Source: Mucilaginibacter lappiensis (GTDB lineage Bacteria; Bacteroidota; Bacteroidia; Sphingobacteriales; Sphingobacteriaceae). Taken from it: a stretch of 64,000 nucleotides of DNA. Position numbers and translations under genes: made by a program. The stretch spans positions 1-64,000 of the forward strand of contig NZ_FTMG01000005.1 of the NCBI RefSeq assembly GCF_900155965.1, read 5' to 3'. Shown here piece by piece: positions 32,886 through 40,539 of the stretch. Each line of letters begins with the position of its first letter. Position 1 is the stretch's first letter. A model generated the notes under the pieces. That model saw only the letters and a program-made list of their open reading frames with translations, did not search any database and was not told the origin of the DNA.

Positions 32886-34355
32886 TTATTTTGATTCTAA
32901 TTCTTTTATCAACAGCTGGTTTGTTTTCTGCGGATCGATCTTCCCTTTGGAGCTTTTCATGATCTCGCCCATAAACAAGCCTAAAACGCCTTTTTTCCCT
33001 TTCTGGTATTCCTTAACCTTATCCGGATATTTGGCAATGGCATCGCGTATAAAACGACTTACATCATCGGTATCTGCACTAATCAACAGGTTAAGTTCTT
33101 TAGCCAGATCATCGGGGGTTTTACCCGGTTCTTTGATCATGGCAGGGAATAATTTGTGCGAAGCTACAGAATTATTTATCACGCCACTGTCAACAAGTTT
33201 GATCAGCTCGGCCAGATGCTTCGCTGTAACGCCAAAGTTACTGATGGTAACATCGTGATCATTTAAATAAGATTTTACAGCGCCCATAATCCAGTTGGCA
33301 GCCGCCTTGTAATGATCGGTATGTTTAACGAGTTCTTCAAAATAAAGAGCCAAGTCGCGCTCTGCTGTTATTACCGAAGCGTCGTAAGCCGAAAGACCCA
33401 GTTCTTCTATATATTTATGATACAACTGATTTGGCAATGCTGGCAAACTCTTCCGAATATTTTCCAGGTATTGTTCGGTGAGCTTTAGTGGGGGCAGATC
33501 GGGTTCCGGGAAATAACGGTAATCATTGGCCATCTCCTTTGAGCGTAAAACTGATGTTTCGCCGGTATCAGCATTAAAGTTTAATGTATTTTGATCTATC
33601 CGACCACCATTTTCAATGATATCTACTTGGCGGACAAATTCATGCTCAATGGCGCGCTGTACGTTACGTATAGAATTGAGGTTCTTTACTTCGCAACGGT
33701 TACCATACTCGGTTGCGCCGTGAAGCCTTACCGAAATATTGGCATCGCAACGCATGCTGCCCTCTTCCATGTTACCATCACAAATATCCAGATAACGGAG
33801 TATCTTACGGGTTTCGGTCAAAAACTGACCAGCCTCCTCAGCACTACGAATATCAGGCTGTGTTACGATCTCGATCAATGGCACCCCTGCCCTGTTCAAA
33901 TCGATGAGTGAATCGGCATGGTGCTGATCGTGCATACTTTTACCGGCATCCTCTTCCATGTGGATGTGGTGGATGGCGATATCTTTCTGCTTACCCTCGG
34001 CTAATCTTACAGGTACGTATCCACCCAAACAAACCGGCGCCTGATCTTGTGTGATCTGGTAACCTTTAGGCAAATCCGCATAAAAATAGTTTTTACGGGC
34101 AAAGCTGTTATTTAAATTGATGGTACAATTACAGGCAAGGCCCATTTTTACAGCATACTCCACCGCTCTTTTATTCAGGAACGGCAGCGTGCCCGGATGC
34201 CCCAACGATACGGCACTGATGTGATGGTTAGGTTCGGCACCAAAGGCGGCAGAATCGGCCGAAAATGCCTTACTTAAAGTGGACAACTGCGCATGTACCT
34301 CGAGGCCTACAACCAACTCGTACTTGTCACTTATCCCGTTTGCGAGAACTGTCAT
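32886..34355 (-). CDS. gatB: Asp-tRNA(Asn)/Glu-tRNA(Gln) amidotransferase subunit B
   Basis: 489 residues, full length. GatB is the kinase/transamidase subunit of GatCAB. Diagnostic segments: YELVVGLEVHAQLST, CLGHPGTLPFLNKRAVEYAV-type NHHISAVSLGHPGTLP, RKNYFYADLPKGYQITQ, HMEEDAGKSMHD, LIDLNRAGVPLIEIVTQPD, MRCDANISVR and SKEMANDYRYFPEPDLPPL. The C-terminal GatB/YqeY domain carries FMGEIMKSSKGKIDPQ. gatA and gatC are not in the window. Its promoter probably includes TATATTTG at 34403-34396. Confidence 0.96.
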   Translation of the reverse strand: MTVLANGISDKYELVVGLEVHAQLSTLSKAFSADSAAFGAEPNHHISAVSLGHPGTLPFLNKRAVEYAVKMGLACNCTINLNNSFARKNYFYADLPKGYQITQDQAPVCLGGYVPVRLAEGKQKDIAIHHIHMEEDAGKSMHDQHHADSLIDLNRAGVPLIEIVTQPDIRSAEEAGQFLTETRKILRYLDICDGNMEEGSMRCDANISVRLHGATEYGNRCEVKNLNSIRNVQRAIEHEFVRQVDIIENGGRIDQNTLNFNADTGETSVLRSKEMANDYRYFPEPDLPPLKLTEQYLENIRKSLPALPNQLYHKYIEELGLSAYDASVITAERDLALYFEELVKHTDHYKAAANWIMGAVKSYLNDHDVTISNFGVTAKHLAELIKLVDSGVINNSVASHKLFPAMIKEPGKTPDDLAKELNLLISADTDDVSRFIRDAIAKYPDKVKEYQKGKKGVLGLFMGEIMKSSKGKIDPQKTNQLLIKELESK

Positions 34356-34395
34356 AAAATAAAAATTCAGCTATAAATTTTACTGATTGTAAGGT

Positions 34396-34403
34396 CAAAT
34401 ATA
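34396..34403 (-). promoter_or_regulatory. -7 promoter box TATATTTG for gatB
   Basis: TATATTTG on the minus strand, 40 bases before the gatB ATG. A TTG lies 23 bases further upstream, slightly longer than the usual -33/-7 spacing. Confidence 0.45.
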
Positions 34404-34789
34404 TAAAAGTTAATACAGTATAATTACAATTTAACTATTAAACAACGCATAAAATTTATATTAAAGCAGCACTTATAGCTATAATGAGCTTAACAAGCCA
34501 AGTAAAACTATTGATTTTATATAGTTTAAACGGATTACCTGGTAAGTGTGGTTTTATTGGAGCGCTTAACCATACGCAAATGAATTGTGAATAAAATATT
34601 TTAATGCTTTAAACCTTTTAGATACAGACTCGTCTATCAGTACAAATAAGCATTTATATCCCCAATATATATTAACAATTAAAAGACCGTCTATTACGCG
34701 GTCTTTTTTTTGTTTGATATGATGAGACACAAATAAGTGTCTCTACAAAATACAGAGACACTTATTTACGCCTTAAATTAAACGTATCA
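34404..34789. other. gene-free stretch with an unassigned terminator and a second hairpin
   Basis: No protein gene seen. A terminator-like stem AAAAGACCG/CGGTCTTTT (34681-34689 with 34699-34707) followed by T residues points to a plus-strand transcript ending at about 34711, but no plus-strand gene lies upstream. A perfect 14-bp stem (34731-34744 with 34754-34767, AAATAAGTGTCTCT type) follows and resembles AGAGACGCAT-type intergenic repeats. Confidence 0.55.
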
Positions 34790-35539
34790 TTAACTAAGTG
34801 CCATACCCCCGTCGATCACAATATCGGCACCAGTAATATAAGCTGAACTATCTTCACATAAATGAACTACCGTTTTTGCTATCTCTTCGGGTTCACCTTT
34901 CCTTCCTAAAGGGCTTTTAGCCATAATGCCTTCGTAAATTTTGTGCTGCAATTCAGGATCAACACCAGCCCGGGTCATTAGGTTGGTATTGGTTGGGCCC
35001 GGGCTTACAATATTTACCCTGATTTTCCTGGCAGCAAGCTCTAACGCTGCAGTTTTAGCGATAGCATTTAATGCCGCCTTACTTGCAGAATACACCGAAA
35101 ACAACGGCGCGCTTACCTGTGTTGCTATTGACGATAAAAAAACCACCGATGCGCCATCATTTAACAAGGGTATAAATTTGCTCAGCGTAAAATAGGGCCC
35201 TCTGGCATTAACGTTCATTACCTCCTCAAAATTAGCTACAGAACCATATTCTATCGGAAATACCCCCCCGGTCATCCCGGCGTTGATAAACAAGAAATCA
35301 ATCTTGTTATATTGGGCTTTGACCGTTGCTGCCAGCTGATCAATATCGGCAAGGCTACCCTGATCGGCTAAAATACTGTGTACCCCTAATTCTTCCGCGG
35401 CCCTATCTAGCGCATCTTTGCGGCGACCAGTTATAATAACGGTAGCTCCGCGTTCTTTAAACTCTTTAGCGGCGGCATAACCTATACCACTGTTTCCGCC
35501 GGTTATTACGGCTGTTTTATTTTTAAAACTGTTTGACAT
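34790..35539 (-). CDS. short-chain dehydrogenase/reductase (SDR)
   Basis: 249 residues, classical SDR. The NAD(P)-binding loop is AVITGGNSGIGYAAAKEF, and an Arg-Arg after strand 2 (IITGRRKDAL) favours NADPH. FINAGMTGG is the NAG motif. The catalytic Ser in FLSSIATQVSAP and YSASKAALNAIAKT (YxxxK) complete the active site, and RVNIVSPGPTNTNL the lower cofactor loop. The substrate is unknown. It is divergent from an HxlR-type regulator, the usual pairing for redox- or electrophile-inducible reductases. Confidence 0.92.
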   Translation of the reverse strand: MSNSFKNKTAVITGGNSGIGYAAAKEFKERGATVIITGRRKDALDRAAEELGVHSILADQGSLADIDQLAATVKAQYNKIDFLFINAGMTGGVFPIEYGSVANFEEVMNVNARGPYFTLSKFIPLLNDGASVVFLSSIATQVSAPLFSVYSASKAALNAIAKTAALELAARKIRVNIVSPGPTNTNLMTRAGVDPELQHKIYEGIMAKSPLGRKGEPEEIAKTVVHLCEDSSAYITGADIVIDGGMALS

Positions 35540-35566
35540 GATTAAGTAATTTAATTAAACAATACA

Positions 35567-35574
35567 CAAAGCTA
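35567..35574 (-). promoter_or_regulatory. -7 promoter box TAGCTTTG for the SDR gene
   Basis: TAGCTTTG on the minus strand, 27 bases ahead of the SDR start. The GTATAC repeat lies about 28-46 bases further upstream, where a regulator could block or recruit polymerase. Confidence 0.45.
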
Positions 35575-35601
35575 TTTTGCAAATGCCATAACTTTACAGA
35601 T

Positions 35602-35620
35602 CAGTATACCGCAGTATACC
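35602..35620. promoter_or_regulatory. candidate HxlR operator: CAGTATACC twice
   Basis: CAGTATACC at 35602-35610 is repeated at 35612-35620. Because GTATAC is itself a palindrome, the pair is both a direct and an inverted repeat (GTATAC-CGCA-GTATAC). It lies in the divergent promoter of the SDR and HxlR genes. Known HxlR-family sites are short inverted repeats of similar size (for example GTATCC-N4-GGATAC in Bacillus). Confidence 0.5.
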
Positions 35621-35680
35621 TTAATAACACACTGAGTATGTGTACCTGGCTTAGATCTTGCAGAACAGTAACAAAGAAAT

Positions 35681-36064
35681 ATGCCTGATAATGACAAACA
35701 TATGAAGATAATAGGAAACAGAACAGCCAGCTGCAATCAGAACGATCTTGCCCTGCAGGATACCATTTATATAATTAGCAGTAAATGGAAACTACGTATT
35801 ATTAAATCTATATGTGTGGGCAATATCCGTTTTAGTGAAATTGAGAAAAGTTTAACCGGCATAACCAAAAGAACGCTTTCCAAAGAGTTAAAAGAACTGG
35901 AGATCAACCAGCTTGTAACCAGAAACGCATATCCCGATCAGCCTTCTAAGGCCGAATATAAATTGGCCAGTTATGCAAAAACAATGATTCCGATGATCAA
36001 TGAAATGGTACGCTGGGGTATTGAGCACCGGCAGATGATCATTAAAAGGCAAAAGACAGCGTGA
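35681..36064 (+). CDS. HxlR-family transcriptional regulator
   Basis: 127 residues, a single winged-helix domain. ALQDTIYIISSKWKLRIIKSICVGNIRFSEIEKSLTGITKRTLSKELKELEINQLVTRNAYPDQPSKAEYKL contains the family core (W[KT]LxI, RFxEIxxxxxGITxRxLSxELKxLE, and the wing ending in EYxLT). Cys23 and Cys49 could be redox sensors, as in YodB/HypR, but only by analogy. It is divergent from the SDR gene, which is the probable target. A REP-like element follows 16 bases after the stop. Confidence 0.9.
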   Translation: MPDNDKHMKIIGNRTASCNQNDLALQDTIYIISSKWKLRIIKSICVGNIRFSEIEKSLTGITKRTLSKELKELEINQLVTRNAYPDQPSKAEYKLASYAKTMIPMINEMVRWGIEHRQMIIKRQKTA

Positions 36065-36079
36065 GATCTTTTGCCAATT

Positions 36080-36161
36080 TTGTCATCCTGAGCGCAGCGA
36101 AGGATCTATTCGCAGACATGCATATTAAAGAGCAGATTCTTCGCTCCGCTCAGAATGACAA
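36080..36161. repeat. REP-like palindromic element (GTCATCCTGAGCG type)
   Basis: Arms are TTGTCATCCTGAGCGCAGCG and CGCTCCGCTCAGAATGACAA, with the inner GAAGGATCTATTC / GAGCAGATTCTTC. It lies between convergent hxlR-type and alaS genes. Confidence 0.85.
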
Positions 36162-36202
36162 ATTGGTTTATATTTAAACGTCAGTAATCGTTTTTTCTGT
36201 AG

Positions 36203-36221
36203 AGACGCATTACATGCGTCT
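36203..36221. repeat. AGACGCAT/ATGCGTCT hairpin
   Basis: Perfect 8-bp stem 36203-36210 with 36214-36221, loop TAC, preceded by GTAG and followed on the plus strand by TTTTC. It is four bases from the alaS stop and could help terminate alaS. It belongs to the GTAGAGACGCAT intergenic repeat type. Confidence 0.65.
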
Positions 36222-36225
36222 TTTC

Positions 36226-38931
36226 TTATCCAACAAAACTTTTAGCCTTGGCCAAAGCCGCATCTAAGCCGCTGGCATCACTGCCGCCTGCGGTTGCAAA
36301 GAAGGGCTGACCACCGCCACCACCTTTGATTTCTTTAGCCAGTTCACGTACAATATTACCAGCGTTCAATCCTTTTTCCTTCACCAGGTTTTCGGCTATC
36401 ATTACGGTCAAACTTGGTTTGCCATCAAAATCGGCAGCCAGTACCAGGAACAGATCAGTTACGATATCTTTTAGCTGGTAAGCCAGGTTTTTAACCGCCT
36501 CGGCATTTGGTAAAGCTACTTTTTGAGCGATAAAGTTGATACCGTTAATCGATTCCACCTTTTGTGCCAGTTCATTTTTTAAGCCTGATGATTTTTCGAG
36601 GATCGATTTCTCGATCTCTTTTTTCAGTTTGGCGTTCTCATCCAATAAGCTTTCCACGCTTTTGGCCAGATCTTTTGGATTTTTAAGCAGCTCTTTTAAC
36701 TGATCTATCAGTTGGTTTTGATTGGTGATATAAACCTCGGCAGCAACACCAGTAATGGCCTCGATACGGCGCACCCCGGCAGCTACAGCGCTTTCGGCCA
36801 CAATTTTAAAGAAACCTATCTGTCCAGTAGCTTTTACATGGGTACCGCCACAAAGTTCCTTGCTAAAGGTATCTTCGAAAGTGATCACGCGCACATATTC
36901 ACCATACTTTTCACCAAACAGGGCGGTTACGCCGCTGGTGATGGCTTCGGCATATAGTACACTGCGCTCTTCTTTCAAGGGGATATTTTCGCGTACTTTT
37001 TGATTTACGATAGCCTCAATCTGTGCTAGCTCTTCGTCGGTTACTTTGGCGAAGTGCGAAAAGTCGAATCGCAGGTAATCGGAGTTGACCAATGAGCCTT
37101 TTTGATTTACGTGACTGCCCAAAACCTGTTTCATCGCGGCATGCAATAGGTGCGTAGCCGAGTGGTTACTGTTGGTTTGGCTGCGCAGGGCAGGATCAAC
37201 AATAGCGGTTAAGGCATCATCAATATCCTCGGGCAGTTTATCTACAAAATGTACAATAAGGCCATTCTCCTTTTTAGTATCGGTTACTTTTACAATTTCG
37301 CCATCCGGGAAAACCAATTCACCTCTATCTCCTACCTGGCCACCGCTTTCGGCGTAGAAAGGAGTTTTATCCAGCACGATCTGGTATTGCTCTTTACCCT
37401 TAGCGGTTACCTTGCGGTATTTAACCACATGGGCAACGGTTTCAGTTTCGTCGTAACCGGTAAACTCAACATTATCATTATCTCTTAAAACCACCCAATC
37501 GCCGGTATCTACAACTGATGCCGCGCGAGAGCGTGTTTTTTGTTCTTGAAGAGCGGCTTCATATTCAACCATGTTTACGGTAAATCCTTTTTCACGTGCC
37601 ATTAACTCCGTTAAATCTATCGGAAAGCCGTGAGTATCGTTCAACACGAAAGCAAACAAACCCGGGATAACATTTTTATTTGTCACGTTTTCTTCTCCAA
37701 ACCCACTAACATAGCTTACAGAACCAGATTCGTGTATTTTACTATTATGATCTTTTATAAGATCCTCGAATAAAGTGATACCTTTTTCTAAAGTCCTCAA
37801 GAAAGAAACCTCTTCCTCCAAAACCACCTTCTGCACAAAATCTTTTTGACTATATAAATTATCAAAAACCCCTTTAAACTGATCGGCCAGTAAATGTACC
37901 AGTTGATTCAAAAATGGCTCTTTGAAACCTAAGTACTGATAAGAATAACGCACCGCACGACGTAATATCCTGCGGATCACATAGCCCGCTTTATTATTTG
38001 ATGGCAGCTGTCCATCGGCAATAGCAAAGCTGATGGCACGGATATGATCAGCCAGTACGCGCATGGCTACGGCTTCGTTCCAATCGGCATCGCCGGGTTT
38101 GGATTTGCTGTTATATTGTTTACCACTTTTGTCGGCGATAAACTGGATCATCGGTTGGAAAACATCAGTATCGTAATTTGAGCTTTTACCTTGCAGCACG
38201 CGTACCAGACGCTCGAAGCCCATACCAGTATCTACATGCTTTGCCGGCAATGGCTGCAATGCACCGCCTTTTAAACGGTTAAACTGCATAAATACGATAT
38301 TCCAGATCTCAATTACCTGGTCATGATCGGCATTAACGAGGGTGGCACCATCAATTTCGGCACGCTCGCTATCCGGGCGACTGTCATAATGGATCTCTGA
38401 ACATGGGCCACATGGACCTGTTTCGCCCATTTCCCAGAAATTATCTTTTTTATTGCCACGCAGGATGTGATCCTCTGCAACCAGGGCTTTCCATAGCTCA
38501 TGGCTCTCGGTATCTTTTTCCAGGCCTTCCTTGTCGTCGCCTTCAAAATAGGTAATGTATAGGCGGTCTTTAGGCAGTTTATAAACTTCTGTCAGCAGCT
38601 CCCAGCCCCAGGCAATGGCTTCTTTTTTAAAATAGTCGCCAAAGCTCCAGTTACCCAGCATTTCGAACATTGTATGGTGATAGGTATCGATACCTACCTC
38701 TTCCAGATCGTTATGTTTACCGGAAACACGCAAACAGCGCTGTGTATCAGCCGCACGGGGCGCTTTGGCGGGTGCTTCGCCTAAAAATATATCTTTAAAC
38801 TGGTTCATCCCCGCGTTGGTGAACATGAGGGTAGGGTCGTTTTTTATTACAATAGGTGCAGAAGGCACAATGATATGCCCTTTGGAAACAAAAAAATCAA
38901 GAAAAGCCTGTCGTATTTCGGTAGCTGTCAT
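36226..38931 (-). CDS. alaS: alanyl-tRNA synthetase
   Basis: 901 residues, with all domains. The class II catalytic core (1-440) begins MTATEIRQAFLDFFVSKGHIIVPSAPIV and has LMFTNAGMNQFKDIFLG and GYVIRRILRRAVRYSY. The editing domain has NHSATHLLHAAMKQVLG (HxxxH) and CGGTHVKATGQIGFFKI. The C-terminal C-Ala domain ends GGGGGQPFFATAGG...AKSFVG. It charges tRNA(Ala) and clears mischarged Ser/Gly. ATG 38931 lies six bases after a TATCTTTG box; an in-frame TTG at 38940 would overlap that box, so the ATG is preferred. Confidence 0.97.
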   Translation of the reverse strand: MTATEIRQAFLDFFVSKGHIIVPSAPIVIKNDPTLMFTNAGMNQFKDIFLGEAPAKAPRAADTQRCLRVSGKHNDLEEVGIDTYHHTMFEMLGNWSFGDYFKKEAIAWGWELLTEVYKLPKDRLYITYFEGDDKEGLEKDTESHELWKALVAEDHILRGNKKDNFWEMGETGPCGPCSEIHYDSRPDSERAEIDGATLVNADHDQVIEIWNIVFMQFNRLKGGALQPLPAKHVDTGMGFERLVRVLQGKSSNYDTDVFQPMIQFIADKSGKQYNSKSKPGDADWNEAVAMRVLADHIRAISFAIADGQLPSNNKAGYVIRRILRRAVRYSYQYLGFKEPFLNQLVHLLADQFKGVFDNLYSQKDFVQKVVLEEEVSFLRTLEKGITLFEDLIKDHNSKIHESGSVSYVSGFGEENVTNKNVIPGLFAFVLNDTHGFPIDLTELMAREKGFTVNMVEYEAALQEQKTRSRAASVVDTGDWVVLRDNDNVEFTGYDETETVAHVVKYRKVTAKGKEQYQIVLDKTPFYAESGGQVGDRGELVFPDGEIVKVTDTKKENGLIVHFVDKLPEDIDDALTAIVDPALRSQTNSNHSATHLLHAAMKQVLGSHVNQKGSLVNSDYLRFDFSHFAKVTDEELAQIEAIVNQKVRENIPLKEERSVLYAEAITSGVTALFGEKYGEYVRVITFEDTFSKELCGGTHVKATGQIGFFKIVAESAVAAGVRRIEAITGVAAEVYITNQNQLIDQLKELLKNPKDLAKSVESLLDENAKLKKEIEKSILEKSSGLKNELAQKVESINGINFIAQKVALPNAEAVKNLAYQLKDIVTDLFLVLAADFDGKPSLTVMIAENLVKEKGLNAGNIVRELAKEIKGGGGGQPFFATAGGSDASGLDAALAKAKSFVG

Positions 38932-38937
38932 AGAGTG

Positions 38938-38945
38938 CAAAGATA
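38938..38945 (-). promoter_or_regulatory. -7 promoter box TATCTTTG of alaS, 6 nt before ATG
   Basis: Strong TAnnTTTG match on the minus strand. The predicted transcript start falls about three bases before or at the ATG, which suggests a nearly leaderless alaS mRNA. Confidence 0.55.
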
Positions 38946-39274
38946 GAATTATTTGGATTTCGGATTTCGGAATTTCGATTTCGGATTTAGAATTTTGTCT
39001 AAAGGCCTCTACCCGCCGGTCTTCGACGAGCTCAGACTGACAGCCTGCGCTCCTCCAAAAAACTTTTTAAACCTTAAATTTTAACACTTTTCTGCTCAAA
39101 AACGGGCTAAAAACAGCTCAAAATCACTCAAAAAATCCTCATTTTAACACTTTTTAACAAATTTTAACGCAGTTTTGAGCAGTTTTAAAAACTTTAAAAA
39201 GTAATAATTTATTGACTATCAAATAACTAGACACCAAACAGTCGATTTTTGTTCTGTTTTTCTCCTTAACAAAA
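38946..39274. repeat. repeat-rich non-coding region between alaS and a lipoprotein gene
   Basis: Three parts are seen. First, tandem ATTTCGGATTTCGGA-type words (38950-38995). Second, a half REP-like word GTCTTCGACGAGCTCAGACT (from about 39018). Third, an AT-rich imperfect palindrome from 39061 to 39202 with CTGCTCAAAA (39092-39101) answered by TTTTGAGCAG (39173-39182) and internal TTTTAACAC words. No gene was found. Confidence 0.6.
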
Positions 39275-39312
39275 CAGCCCGGTTTTCCTTTTTGATCAGG
39301 AAAACCGGGCTG
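39275..39312 (-). terminator. terminator of the lipoprotein gene
   Basis: A perfect 15-bp stem (39275-39289 with 39298-39312, core CAGCCCGGTTTTCCT) and 8-base loop, followed on the minus strand by TTTTGTT, 54 bases behind the stop. Confidence 0.85.
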
Positions 39313-39366
39313 GTGTATATACAAACATACACAATATTGGGCAGAATATCTACTCCAATGATAGGC

Positions 39367-39984
39367 TTACTTTAATGAGCTCAGGTCCAATTTCTTTAAA
39401 AAGTCCTGCAAATCAGAAAGACTATAACCTTGGCCTTCTAAGGTAACAGCATAGCGCTCCTTGTATATAAACTTCAAAGAAGAACTTACTGTGGTGCCAT
39501 TTTTAGTATCTTCTGTAGAATAACGCACGCCATCTACATCGATGTTTTTGCTAACGGTACCGTTCGATTCTGCTTCCGTTTGCATACTCAGTCCCATGGC
39601 TAATAAACTAACCACAGCGCTACCAGATTCGCCGGCGCCATCTAAAATACTTACATGAATAGTCTTATTATCTTCTTTTGAATATTCCGCATCAGCAGCA
39701 ACAATATCGGCCACGGTACCGCCTGCGCTGTAACTTTTTCTTTTGAAATCGCCTACATTTTCGGGTACTACAGCTTTCAATTCCTCTGTAGTTGCCGGTG
39801 TTAGTTTTTTAAGTTTCTCGGTCTGCTCTTTCAATTTCTCGCCCGACTTTGCAAATTTGCTTAAATTGCCGGCACCTTCTGCTAATTTTTCAAAACCTGA
39901 TTTTTCTTCTTCTTTTTTTTGAGAGTTACCACAAGATGATAACGCGAGAACTACCGCTACGGCTAAAAGTGTTTTATTGATCAT
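39367..39984 (-). CDS. lipoprotein of unknown function
   Basis: 205 residues. The lipobox ALSSCG gives a lipidated Cys near residue 19. A charged helical stretch (KKEEEKSGFEKLAEGAGNLSKFAKSGEKLKEQTEKLKKL, about 23-62) could form a coiled coil. A compact alpha/beta domain follows: VGDFKRKSYSAGG...TIHVSILDGAGESGSAVVSLLAMG...YAVTLEGQGYSLSDLQDFLKKLDLSSL. No family is recognised. The C-terminal half resembles small domains with a hydrophobic central helix, but no enzymatic residues can be named. It is monocistronic with its own terminator. Confidence 0.7.
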   Translation of the reverse strand: MINKTLLAVAVVLALSSCGNSQKKEEEKSGFEKLAEGAGNLSKFAKSGEKLKEQTEKLKKLTPATTEELKAVVPENVGDFKRKSYSAGGTVADIVAADAEYSKEDNKTIHVSILDGAGESGSAVVSLLAMGLSMQTEAESNGTVSKNIDVDGVRYSTEDTKNGTTVSSSLKFIYKERYAVTLEGQGYSLSDLQDFLKKLDLSSLK

Positions 39985-40089
39985 AAGGATTAGATTTAAA
40001 TGTTGTCAAACTTAATAAATTATTGATAATTCGCATAAAATTTTCGCCAAGGTTGCAATTTTCTAAAATCGCAAATCCAAAATAAAATT

Positions 40090-40097
40090 TATCTTTG
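40090..40097 (+). promoter_or_regulatory. -7 promoter box TATCTTTG, 3 nt before the merR-type ATG
   Basis: TATCTTTG followed by CAT and then ATG at 40101. Transcription would begin at the start codon. If a leader exists, the next in-frame ATG (40131) would be the start. Confidence 0.55.
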
Positions 40098-40100
40098 CAT

Positions 40101-40436
40101 ATGCCTTATAAAGACCGCGAAATAAGCAAGATGTATTACACCATGGGCGAGGTGTCGGCCATGTTTGATGTGAACCAGTCGCTTATTCGTTTTTATGAAA
40201 AGGAATTTGATGTGCTGCAGCCCAAAAAGAATAAAAAGGGTAACCGCTATTTTACTCCCGAGGACATCGAAAATTTCAAGATCATCTTTCACCTCATCCG
40301 CGATAAGGGTTACACACTTAATGGTGCCAAAGAGCACCTCAAACATAATATGAGCGATACCAAAGAGAACCAGCGCGTGATCGATTCGCTCGAAAATATC
40401 AAAAAATTCCTGCTCGAAGTTAGGGACGAACTATAG
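40101..40436 (+). CDS. MerR-family transcriptional regulator
   Basis: 111 residues. The winged helix MYYTMGEVSAMFDVNQSLIRFYEKEFDVLQPKKNKKGNRYFTPEDIENFKIIFHLI shows the MerR pattern (GExSxxxxVxxxxIRxYE...NxxRYxxxDI). A coiled-coil dimerisation helix follows (KGYTLNGAKEHLKHN). There is no C-terminal ligand domain or metal-binding Cys, so it is a short MerR of the type common in Bacteroidota. ATG 40131 (MYYTMGEV) is an alternative start. The intergenic DNA to comEC is completely filled by an inverted repeat. Confidence 0.9.
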   Translation: MPYKDREISKMYYTMGEVSAMFDVNQSLIRFYEKEFDVLQPKKNKKGNRYFTPEDIENFKIIFHLIRDKGYTLNGAKEHLKHNMSDTKENQRVIDSLENIKKFLLEVRDEL

Positions 40437-40439
40437 AAT

Positions 40440-40537
40440 AGATATGAGATGTTAGATATGAGATTTGAGATACATTTCTTTCTTAAAATCGGCACCGGAT
40501 ATTCTGTCTCAAATCTCATATCTAACATCTCATATCT
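40440..40537. repeat. perfect 31-bp inverted repeat of GATATGAGA words
   Basis: Arms 40440-40470 and 40507-40537 are exactly complementary over 31 bases with a 36-base loop. The arms are built from GATATGAGA, GTTAGATATGAGA and GATTTGAGA. The left end is three bases after the merR-type stop and the right end is two bases before the comEC ATG. The word GATTTGA recurs inside bioA. Confidence 0.9.
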
Positions 40538-40539
40538 GA

